Source of the DNA: Saccharina japonica
Taxonomy: Eukaryota; Sar; Phaeophyceae; Laminariales; Laminariaceae
Direction: 5' to 3'
NCBI GenBank assembly: GCA_008828725.1
Contig: MEHQ01001083.1
Span: forward strand, 107,183 to 171,182
DNA: 64,000 bases
The notes under the pieces were generated by a model that saw only the letters and a list, made by a program, of their open reading frames with translations, ran no database searches and was not told where the DNA came from. Positions 1-12,200 of the stretch are shown piece after piece (positions within the stretch are counted from its first letter, which is position 1; each line of letters starts with the position of its first letter). Made by a program: the position numbers and the translations under genes.

Positions 1-229
1 CGAGGTGGCCCACGGTCAACGCAGCCTTGTACTGCAACTCCTCGTCCGTCGAGCGCGCACGGCCGAGCCGCAGGAGGGCTTGAATGCCGCCTTCTTCAGC
101 GATACGGACGTGGTTCTCGAAGTTGTCGGCCAGCTTGAGGAGAGCGAGGCCGGCGTAGTGTCGTGGCTCGGCCTCCACCGCCATCATGCTCACCAGCGGG
201 CGCAAAGCACCGAGCTCAACGAGCGTAAC
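1..229 (-). CDS. ARM gene exon 33 (cut by window edge)
   Basis: Acceptor cgactcaag; joins as NHEYQ|VTLVELGALRPLVSMMA and is still in ARM repeats (NFENHVRIAEEGGIQALL, KAALTVGHL) when the window ends, so the true protein is longer than the part seen. Confidence 0.92.
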
Positions 230-3200
230 CTTGAGTCGAGAGGGCCAAGGCGGGACGAAAAGAAGCGGGCGTTGTATTGGGCGCGTGTGCAAGCCCACGT
301 TTTAGAGTGACGATAATCACAAACGTTGCTAATCTTGCAGTTGCATGTTTGTCGAGTCAGTGCGGGGATGACTCGACACGGTTCCAGTCTGCATTATCGA
401 TGGTTGAGGTACTGTACTGACTGCAGAAAAACGAGCTTTGCGGAAATATAACTTAGTTCCAAAACACGTGCTTTTCAGTCGACACGTGCCAACCAACTCT
501 ATACGAGTGTAGACTTGTAGACTATACGAATATGTCACTATCACAACAAACAAGCTCACCTGGTACTCATGGTTGCTGGACAGATGCGCTAAGGAGAACG
601 CAGCATACTCCTGACACTCGACGTCCTCGAGGCTAGCCAGCGCCACCACCGCCTGGAGGCCCCCCTCCCGCGCCAAGTCGTCGTGAAACTCCCTCGTCTC
701 GCACAGGAGGGCGAGGAAGTAACCCGCGGCGCGTTTAACCTCGATGTCGCCCTGGCGGGCCTGACAAACGACGTTGACGACGGCGCCGAGCTCGACGAGC
801 CTTGCCTTTACCGGGTCGCTCTCGCAGAGAGAGCCCAGGGCGTACACCGCCGTCCGCACACAATCACCGTCTTCGGATTTGACCAGCGCCAGGAGCGGGT
901 AGAGTCCGTCTTCGTGCATGACCGCCGACTTTGTGGAGCCGTGGGTGCCAAGCGCGATAGCGTTGATTGCGAGGCACGCGCACCGCTGAACCTCTGCCTC
1001 CGGGAAACGCACAAGGTCGACCAGGGGCTTCAGGGCCCCCTCCTCGGTTATGCGCAACTTGTTTGATGGCTTTCCGTGGTCGCCCAACGCCAGGCCGGCG
1101 ATCGCGAGCGCCGCGTATCTCTGTATCTCGAGGTCAGGAAATCGGGCGAGGAACGTAAGAGGCCGCACGGCGCCCTCGCTCACGATTCGGGCCTTGTGTT
1201 CTCCGGAAGACAGGTTGCAGAGCGCGAGGGTGGAGTAGCGTTGGCTGGCGACGTCGAGGGAGCGGGCCAGCTGGAAGAGGGTTGGCAGTGCGCCCTTCGA
1301 GATGATGGCGTCCTTGACGTCGTCGCTGACGCTAAGGCAAGCTAGGGTGCGAGCCGTGTCCCTCTGGACGCGGGCGTCGTCGTGCATGCCCACCTTCTGC
1401 AGGACCTCGATGCCTCCTTCACGCACGACGTCACTCTGCAGGTCCAGTGAGTCGGCGAGGTTGGCGAGGGCGAAGGTGCAGTTTCGGACGACCTCGAGAT
1501 CGGAGTAGAGACAGCACGCCAGGATCTGCCCCAGGCAGCCCTCTCGCACCATCTTCTGCTTGTTTTCATCGTTGAGGGAGAAGCTCGCGAAAGCCGCGGC
1601 CGCGGTACGCTGGTACTCGATCAGCGGGCTCTGCGCCAGCGCGAGGAAGGGCTTGATCAAGCCGTCCTGAACGATGCTCACGCGGACCTCCGGGTTGCTG
1701 CAGAGGAAGCGCAGCCCGAACGCCGCATATCTCTGACACACGTCCTCGGTTGAATTTGTGAGCCCAACCAGCGCGCGCAGGCCACCTAACCGATAAACTA
1801 GAGGGTGGTTCTCCTCGTTGCTGCTCAGGTTGCTCAACGTCCGGGAACAGTCTTGCTGGATCTCGTCGTTCTCAGCCCTTGCGAGGGCTACGAGCGCCTG
1901 CACCGCCCCTTCCTCAACCATGGTGATCTGGTTTTGAAGCTCCTCCGATAAATTCGCCAGGGCGGCAGCGAGCTGACACTTGAGGTCTTCGTTTGCCCAC
2001 TTGACGCAGCGGACGATCGGTCGCAGCGCGCCTGCCGCTACGATGGCCTGCTTCAGGAGGTCGCAGAGGGACAGGTGTCGCAGCCCCGCCACCGCGAGGA
2101 TCTGGATCTCGATCTCACGTTCTAACGCGGCAGAGACGAGAGCTTCCACTCCGCCTTCGTCGGCGATCTGCCTCCCGCCGGAAGAAATTTGTTGAATCGT
2201 AACAGTGAAACGCAACAAAAAACATTGGGGGGAAGGGGGCACGGTTATAATTGCTCGTGTCGTAAAATAATGCTTGCTTCAAACTTCTGCCATTGAGACG
2301 ATTACACCGCCGTAGGGAGCGGGGTGCCATGGCGCGTGGGTGAAGAGAAGGTGGGGGGGGCGGGGGCTCATATCTTGCTTGCCTTAGTCATTTAGCCATT
2401 GACCACACGTTCCTTCAGAGACGGAGCACCAGGGAGGAGGGGGGGGCGTCTCCAATATCGATATTGATATCGAAATCGGTACCGTACGGATGCCTGCATT
2501 GCGGCTGCCTCGTAAAGAGCGCGACAATTCCAAAACCAAAGGTCGGGATACGAGGGTGATACTGTAGCAACCTACAGGGAAAACAGAGGCCGTCCGCCTC
2601 GCCCAGTTTACTCATGCCTGCATAGCACACAAACACTCGTAAAATATCACTCAATGTATCTTGCAGCACAAAGCGTTCCCACCCAGAGATTTTCAATGAA
2701 AAACACCCCGTCCTACCTTTATCTTGTGGTCGGCGTGCGCACAAAGGTCTCGGAGCGCGGTGGCCGCCTGCCTCCTCGTCTTGAAGTCCTTGGCCTTGAG
2801 GAGGTGGAAGAGAGCCTCCAACCCTCCCCCGTAGCATATCCCGCGGTGTGAAGCGAGATTTGGAGACAACTTACGGAGGCTAAGCGCGGCGTGGTACTGG
2901 CACTCAGGGTCGGTGCTGAGGGCGAGAGCGTTTAATCCGGGAAGACCCTGTTCGATGATGACCGCCTGGTGCTCGAAACTTGTTAAGAGGTTAGAAATCG
3001 CCCGGCTTGCCTCCCTGAATATGTCGAGCGAGTCGTGGTTCATCAGCCCTGCCATGGCCCGCCCGCCCCCCGATTTTGCGATCAACTCGTGGGTGTCGAT
3101 TTCTTCCGCCAAGTTCGCGAGAGTGCCGATCGCTTGCCTGGCCGCCTCTACGTCGCTGCTCTGTGACAGCTCGACTAGGGCAGGCACGCAGCGCGTGGCA

Positions 3201-6200
3201 ATCGCCACTCGGTCTTGCTCGCTGAGAGATAGGTTACACAGACATGCTGCCACCTGTTTCGGTAGGAACACGCCAGGGGAAGCAGCGAGTGATGAACTCA
3301 TTTTTGTTTATGATATTAACCCCTTTGGAGACGAAGTACTTGGAATTAGTGTAGGATGTATGTTCTGCGGTAGTGAAAGGGGAAATTAAGGAGAAAGGGG
3401 TTGATTTTATTGAGGCATGTTCTGGGCATAAAATGAAGATCTACGTAGATCTATCAAATCGTGCGCGGAGACTTCAGATGCGAGGCATGCTGCCGACCCT
3501 ATTCATCAACCCAAGTCGCAACACTTTGTCCAACCTTTGCCGTTGACGAATCTCGCCGTCACAAGTGGCTCACTTGAAACGAACCCGACATTGTTTAGTC
3601 CGAACATAAAAACATGCGTTGCAGAATATGGTGCACCCGATATAATATGATGCATGCGAAATGGTCCCTCTTCCGGTGTGGGAATCACCTCTCGCTGTAT
3701 CTCGACCTCGCCGCTTCGCCCCGCACGCGCTAGCATTGCTAGAATACCGGCCTCCACCAGGAGGTGGCGGTTGTCCTGCGGGATAGCCATCCTCCGCAAT
3801 GCTGCCATGGCAAGGCACTGTTTTTTTTTACAAAACAATAAAACGCGGGTATAGAAGAGTTAGAGGATAGGGGTAAGGCACGGTAGGTACAAGGGGATGT
3901 CTACATGACAGGATCATCTGGCGTCAGGTGTTTTCGGCGATGCGGCGGCTTCGATGTATCGCGGGCGGGCCATCTAGCCCCCTCCCTGACTGTGACACTA
4001 GTTGGGTTTTTGCGTTACTCCTCTGGAAGGCTCTTCTTCTCCCCCGTGTACCCCCCCCTTGCTCCGTCTCGAGAGGGATGCGTGGTCGATGGTCAAATGA
4101 CTAAGGCAAGCGAAAAATAGGTACGCCCCCCCCCGCCGTCCTCGAAAGTGAAATGCACAAGGCGTTTACGTTTGTATGCATACGGGCATACGCCGCCGCA
4201 CAGCGCCAACCTCTTATCTAGAGGCAAAGGCGAGATGCGTCCTCCTTGCGCAGCGCACAAGGCATGTCATGCCATGCCTGCCCGCCTCATAGAGGTTGTG
4301 TCGATCATGCTTGTACAAGAAACGACTACTTCGTATGATGGCAGTTTCGGAAAATTGGGGGGTTCCGGTGGTAGCTAGGCTTTGCTGCTCTATTTCGCCG
4401 CATCTAAGATTGAGCGATTGTTTCTGGCATGCTGCGCCTTGCGCTGCCACTCCATGTACTCCATTTTTATTCGTGTCAAGGGCTTATAACCAAACATCAG
4501 GGTTTGTGGCAAGGTGCTTCCGACACTCTGCTTCTCTCTCCCGTTCCACAACAAAAACTGCCCACGCTTTGGGGTCAAAGCAACAGAATCCTACCTGAGT
4601 GTGAACGTTTGCAGATCCCGCCAATTTGACCAGGGGATCGATGCCCCCCTTAGCTCCGATCGCATCCAGATAATCAGCGTTGCTGGCGAGGTTGGCCAAC
4701 GCGAACCCCGCGTACTCGCGCACGTCCAGCTCTGGGGAGCTGGATAGCGCGACGAGAGCCTGAATCGCTCCCTTCGCCACCAGCTGCGGGTGGTTTCCCT
4801 CGTTAGCCGCGATGTTGCCCAACGCCATCGCCGCGTGACGGTGGTCGTCTGAATCGCCGCTTGTAGCCATCGACATTATGGGCGGAAGGCCGCCGTGTAC
4901 TACCACTTGAAGCTGCATTTGCCAGGGGGGCGACGAAAAATAATAGGGCGTTCGGGATAAGGGGGCAGGGAGGCAGGGGGTGTACTCATGTCATGCATGG
5001 CCGTAGTCGAATGACCATAGCGGGGGAGAGAGAGAGAGAGAGAGAAACGGTAAGAAACGTGCCCGCAATTTTCCGATAGGAGACTGTTTTTTTCGAGGGA
5101 GTAAAAAGGATCCCACTCTAATTCCAAGTACTTTGTCCCGAGAAACTTGGGCGCAGTCCTTAAACGAGGCTAAACTTTGGTTGTCGTGTGAGGGAATTCA
5201 GGGCCCTTATGACGCTTCATTTCCCGTTGCCGTCCTTAACGCCTCTCAAACACTATAACTCTATGGGGGCACGCGGGCGTAGCCCAGCATACGTAACCTG
5301 TAAAGGCAGTGAAGGCAGCGTACTTGGGTTAACCTTCCGCGTTGCTCCCGTCGAGATCGCCTGAGAATCAATTCCCACGGTGCGTCACATTGAAAAAAAA
5401 AGCAGCACTCTCACCTGCATCTGGTGGTCGTTGGCCATGTTGCAGACGCAAGTCGCTGCGTACCGCCTGCACTCTCCATCTCCGTCCGAAGTCAGCCGTA
5501 CGGCTGCTTGCAACCCCCCCCCGCGGGTGGCCGCTCCTCTGGTCTCAGCGTTCGCAGTAAGGTTACAGAGGGTCATCACCGCTAGGCGCTTGCAGTCCAC
5601 GTCCGGGCAAGATGCGAGCTGGATCAGAGATGCAGGGCACCCTGATTGCGCCATTATGAGCTAAAGGAGAACAAATAACAGATAACAGAAGGCACGAGAA
5701 AATGAGCGGGGGGGGGGGGGGGGGTCGTATCCATTTGTTGATTGCCTTTGTCATTTGACGATTGACCACGCGCCCCTTTTGAGACGGAGTACCGTTCCTA
5801 CTCCTAGTAGAGACGCCTCTAACATTTGGGCGCTCGAATACGTGCGAGAGGAAGGTAAGGCCATGGTTTCGATAAATTAATTTGAGTGCACCCATTTCGT
5901 TGCGCAATAGCCATTGGCCCGGGTGGACGACGCTGGGGGGAACTGGGGAAAACTTTCACCTTCTTCATCGCGTAAAAGTTGTCCTGCAAAACCACCTCAG
6001 GTACAACTACTCGTGCGTTCTAAAAGTATCGTGCCGTACCATCCATCATTGTCATTGCTCCGGAACGAATCATACCCGTCGAGGACTGATCCACGAGCAC
6101 GTAACGCATCGACCAGATATATCCGAGGTTATATACAGTACGCGAAGTAAGTTCAGCTGGAAAAATATTTTCACAGAAAACAAGCACCAGGGACACCGCT

Positions 6201-9200
6201 CTGCTGTATACGCGGCCAATAGCGACCAACTACGCCGCGCGCCGCATGCTCCCACTCACCTGATTTGACGCGGCGCAACTTAGGTTGTAGAGAGCGAGGC
6301 CCGCCGCCCTTTGCATCTCTAGCCGTTCCCCATTGAAGGCCAGGTCGCACAAGGGCTTGAGCCCGCCCGCGCGCACTACTGGTACGCGATTTTGGCGATT
6401 GCACGCGAGGTTGGACAGGGTCATCCCGCAGTAGCGGCTAACGTCCTGTTTGTCGCGCCCCAGGGCGGTTAGGCGTATGAGGGCGGGTAAAGCCCCACTT
6501 TTGACGATGTGAACCTATACATACAGGGTAGATGTGCGGAAAAGGGGTGGGCGGGGGTACGCGGGGGTAAGAAAAAGCAAGGACGCAGGGTGCGGTAGGG
6601 GCGGTGAACCATGGTACAGATTTTGCTGGGGCTGTTCATTTGAGGAGCTCTCTGAAAAATATCACTCAAAAACGGCTGTGAGAAACAGTTGTACGCGTAA
6701 CCTTAACGTTGATGAGCAATCAATCCCATCGCCTAAGTTTACATCGAAAAAAGAAGAAGAAGGAAAAAAAAGCAAACGAACAAAGCGTGCCTTAGAAGGC
6801 ATGTGCCTTATTGGGTATGTCCTCAGTTGAGAAGCCCCCCATCAGAACTCATCATGTGTTTTGTCCAAAACTAACTACGGTATCCCTATCGCATCACATG
6901 CTACAAATATATCGTACCCATGTACACGAAAGGGTTTCGATTATTTGTGCAGGCGGTCTGTCTTGGAATGAGCTGCGTGCGAATAGCGTGTTAGTTTTCT
7001 CACGGCACCTGCTCACAAGGGCGACCGAAAGATAGAAAGTTCCAGATTGAAATGTACCGGCAATCAGGACCGTAAAGTTGTTCCCGAGGCAGAGCTTACG
7101 TTCTGACCGTAGGGACCGGGGGGAGGGGTAAAGACGCCAAGGTACTCCATTTTCAGCCTCAAGGCGTCGCACGGCATGTACACGTACGCCGGCGTAGTTA
7201 TCAATAGTTCGGAAACAGAGTAACGTTCGTACAAGGCATGAATCTTATTCGGAGAACGTGTTTAAGATGGTGCAGGTTACTGAACATCCTCCTTAGGTAG
7301 ATAGGTATGTTGCACACAATAATCGTTCGTCTGCCGCACCGTGATTTGTTAGGCGACAGGGTGGGCCCACCTGATTGGCTGCGAGGGTTGACAAGTTGCA
7401 CAGCGTCATGGCGGCGTATCGCTTGACAAGGTCCGATTCACCGTCCAGCATATCGACGAGCGGCGGCAGGCCATGCGAGGAGACGAGGGTTGCCTTGCAG
7501 TCCTCGTGGGTAGACAAGTTACAGAGTGTCATCGTCGAGAACCTGTTGCACAAGCAAAACGTTGTGTGATACGCGTGCACGACGTCGAGGGAATAATAAT
7601 AGGGGTGCTAGCCGATAAGCCAACGACAGAAAGTTGCACCTTCGGAGATTTGTTCACAGCGCTACTTGACACCTCACTCTATTACGGGCAAGGGGCATAG
7701 TAAACACTAGTAAATAGGACCTACGATACACATAAAAACCTATATACTTGCCATTTTTTACCAACAAGATATGGTTCTATTTACTAGGGTCCTCCATAAT
7801 AGTGCACATTCGCAGGCATAACAATCGTGATCCCCGTCCATTCTATATCTTGATTAAAACGCGAAATTGGTGGCGAAAGACCGGTGCTTTGCATGGTCCT
7901 GATAAAAATACTGGTAGGTGGTCGAAAATTCTAACCACTGGCCTACAAAAACCAGAGCAAGTAAGTCCCCCCCCCATACCCCCATCTCGAGGCGTGGGTT
8001 CAATCTCTTGCGACGCGCCCAAGTGATAATTTGAATACTCCGTTCTTGATTGAATCGCCGTGTTGCCTGCGATATTCTTTTAATTTGTGTAGTGTGTTTA
8101 TAAAAAAAAGCTAAGCACGCCCGTCGGGTCAGCTGGAAACCCTCCGCCTACCTCGCAACCTCAGCGTCAGGGCTGCGGAGCTGCCGAACAAGTGGCGGCA
8201 GCGCGCCCTCCCCGATGATCTTGGCTTTGTTGTCGCCGTGGGCGGCTAGGCGGTAGAGCGCACGGGCAGCGAACTTTTGGCACGAGACGTACGGGTTGCT
8301 ACTGAGCATGGCCACCAGAGGGGGCAGGCCGCCCGCTTCGGTAACGGCGATCTGGTTCCGCGTGACTACGGCGAGGTTTCCTATCGTGATGGCGGCGTCG
8401 CGGGCGCACTTTTCTTCCGCTGACCCGGCCAGGGTGAACACTGTGCGGAGGTCGTCCGCGTTGAAAACGCCGATCTGTGAGTGGCGCGCGGGGGGGGGGG
8501 GGGAGCGAATAAGCCGTCAGTTTTTTGGGGGGGGGGTGAAATATACTCTCTACGTTGTCGGATGGCAAAACGAAACGTGAATATGTTTTGCCCCTTTTTT
8601 CCACTGCTATCCTTATCCAATCATTCCCGAGCTCAATGAACTTTGTAGCCAAAAAAGGAAGCGCGTAAGTGTAGGCGGCTTAAGTAACCACTGAGAATTG
8701 AGTAGGAAATTCCAAGCCAGAAGGTGCTCGGTAAAACTAAAATAACCTGAACCAAACGTTTCGGGGCCGCTATGGGCTTGACTTGCCTGGCACTGGGCGT
8801 TGGAGCTTATGGAGGCGTATGCCCTGGAAACATCCACCCTAACGCCTTCGTCATCCACCCCAGATAAAACGATCAGCCTTGGCATGATGTTGTCCTTAAC
8901 AAGGGTGACCTGGAGGACGGGGAGGCGTTCGTTAGGCGGTAGACGATTAACCATGGAATAAAAAGGAAATAGGGCCGTTTACTTTCCGGCTTATCGTGCT
9001 TAGAACAAATTGCCATAGATAACAGCAAACAGCAGAGGAAGCCGTGTAGGCTATATATAGCGCGGGACATGCGTGGCGTAGAATAAATATAAAGTCACAC
9101 CGCATTTTTCGCGTTTTTGGTAATATAATAATTTGGGTTTCCCTTGCTTATCTTCTTTCGGGGTGGAAAGTTTATGAGTGGTCAATGTTGAAGCTACTGT

Positions 9201-12200
9201 AGTCCAATACGCTACTGCTGTACTCCAATAGGCTACTGTAGTCCAGTAGGTACTATTGTTTGGTTTCCCTCGGTTTTCTTCTTCCGGGGTGGAGTGTTTC
9301 TGAGTTATCAATGTTGAAGCTCATGCTGTTTATAGTACGCATTGTCGGATGGCAAGGATAATCACAATCATAAAAATAACAAAAAAAGACCTAAGTAATA
9401 TACATAGCGCAAGCAGGCGTGCTAAAGCTCAACAAAGCCCCTAACCTGGTTGTGGGCGTCTTCCGCAAGGTTGGAGATTGTACCCGCGCATTGGCAAAGC
9501 AAGTCGAGGCTGTCAGAACCCTCGTCAATGCACCTGTTGCAGGCAGCGTTTTATACCCAGACCAGAGCAACAAAGGAACGAACGCGCATCAGCCAGCTGA
9601 GCCGGCATGTTCTGACACGACTATTGCGCAACAAGACCAGAGCAACAAGGAACGAACGCGCATCAGCCAGCTGAGCCGGTATGTTCTGAAACATTTTTTT
9701 CCCCCGGTAACAGGCTGCCACGCACTCTTACTATGTCTCCAAGGAGGGCAACGGATAAAAAAATCGATTACCCCATATTCCGTGGCTTTCGACGTGCTTT
9801 TCATTTTTCCCTTTCCTGGAGGAGGCGCAACCAGATTGCGGCGTGGCAGGCTCTTCTTGAAAAAGGGCGGCGGGTGCAGTGGCCGAAGCCATCTCGCTAC
9901 GTAACGTTCCGCTGAAAGAAAACGAATGAGTCCTGAAACCACCAGACAAGGCTGAGGCAAACTGTTGGTTTCCACGTGACTTACTGTACGTAGCGCTTTA
10001 TATCCAACATAAACCGTGAATTGGTAGGATATAATAGCCGCTAAGATCCCCCCGTCGCAAGTTGAAAATCGATCGTTGGACCGTACACCCTTGGCCAATC
10101 AACATCCTCACAACAGCGTCTTCGTGACTAACCTTAGAATTGAGCCTAGAGCCCCTTCCTCAACCATGGGACGCTTGACGCGGGTGTTGAGGCTCAGATG
10201 TCGGAGAGCGCCTGCGGCCAAAATCCGGAGCTCCAAGTCCTCGCAGCGCGAGAGCGCAACCAGCGCCCTGAGTCCTCCCTCTCCTGCCACGGTCACCTAG
10301 TATGATACCATAAATACACGAGCACGACACTTTTTTTTTAAGTTACCATAGCTTCGACTTTGCGGTGCTGTACTTCGTTCTACGCATGAGCTCGTCTCCC
10401 TCGATCAACAAAGTTGTTGCCCCGCACGTTTTCCCTAAAAATGTGATTTAAAAAAACAGCACAAATGAAACGCCCTTTTCTCGCATATGGGTATATACAA
10501 TGTACGCATAGAGAAAAAAACACATACACACACAGCTGTGAGATCTTGTTTTGTCGAAACTCATTATTGCAAGCTCGGTGTGATACCACTGTAGTGATAC
10601 TAGTGATATTTCAATCGTGCGTGTTAAGAGGGTGTGTAGGGTTTTAGAGTGGTCCAAAACAAAACGACAGTTTTTTGTACGCAACGAACTCGTGTATACG
10701 TGTATATACCGTATATCGTGTGCCTCATGCGTAGGTGGGTGGAAGCTAAATCTGAATCGGTAAATATCACCCACCTATTATATACCCTCGACCAACTCTT
10801 AATGCCTATATGCTGCAGCCGTCAGTCGCTCCTCGGAATACACGCCCTCACAAAACCCTTTTCCAGGGATAACGAGCGCGACAGCGATCATCAACAAAAT
10901 CACCTTGTGGTCCTTGTTAGAGCATACGTCCCTCAAAGCCGCAGCTGCTTGCCTCTGCGTGCCCAAGCCTCTGAGCTGAACCAGCCCTATCAGAGCCTGC
11001 AGCCCCCCCCGTCCGACGATGTAGTCATGGGTGTGGCGATCGGCGCACAGCTTGCGGTAGATGACCGCGACGTTGTACTGGCACTCGTCGTCCAGCGACG
11101 TGGCCACCAAGAGCAAGCTGCGCAGGCCATCCTGTCATAGAAAACAAAAGAAGTGTTTTTGAACGTGGGTTCGAGTACGTGCAGTAGCAGGGGGCGGAAA
11201 AGGTACGAAGCCAGGACTAAAGGAGGGGCACGGTCGAAATAGTAAAATGAAATTTAATAACATGAGTCGTTTGTTTGATTGTTTACCTGGGTGGAGAGGG
11301 GTGGCAAGAGGCGCGTAGCCAGGATTAAGGGGTACGGTCGAAATAGTAAAATAAAATAAACTAACATGATTCGTCTGTTCGTTTGTTTACATGATGAAAC
11401 AAGAGAGGGGCGGCAAGAGGTGGGAAGGGAAACCAGGATAAGAGAGGGGCACACAGGAGGCGTTTTTTTGTTTCGGTCGATGCAACCATTTATCGCGGCG
11501 ATGTGGCCACCAGGAGGAGCAATCCTCTCAGGCCATCCTGTGACAGTACGTAGTGATATGTACTTTTTTGGAACATTCGATTTTGTGGGTAGAGAAAGAA
11601 ACGGCAAAAGGAGAAGCCGGGAATAGGCAGGGGGGCGCGGCGGGTGCTTTTATGTTTCCATTCAGTCGTGTAACGCAGTGAAAAAAAATATATATATAGA
11701 AGTTTCCCCTTCGGGATTGTGGTTGACTTGAAATCCCGGGGGGGGTGTCGCAAGCTGAAAAGGGGGTTTTAACACAGCAGGCGTTTGTTCCTCGTATGCC
11801 AGGTATTGATGTTTTACCTCCGAGATGAAGTCTTTGTGAGCGTCCAGAGTTGTGAGGAGGTTTCCGCACGCACGCGATGCCTCCCTGTGCACGCTCAAGT
11901 GTCGGCTCCTCATGAGAAACACCATGTAGTGCATGGCGTTCGTGCGCGACAGCAACGCGGCGTGGGTGGAAGAATCCTCGGCCGCGTTCGCCACCGCGCC
12001 ACACGCTAGTCGCGCCACCTACCAGGTAGTTGTTAAAAACAATGGCGTTCGATAAGCCGGTGGGGGGGGGTGCGGGGGTGGGGGGGGGGGGGGGGGGATG
12101 TACTTCATTTTCATGCACGGCCGTAGTCATATGACCATAGACCCTCGCATCCCTACAATGCCGGGACGGAGCATGTCGGGTTTTCACCGACCAGGCAGAC

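Noticed and set aside
2693..5660. Separate small ARM genes rather than one gene
   Set aside because: Neighbouring exons share phase and splice sites and none has its own start context or stop, so one gene is simpler.
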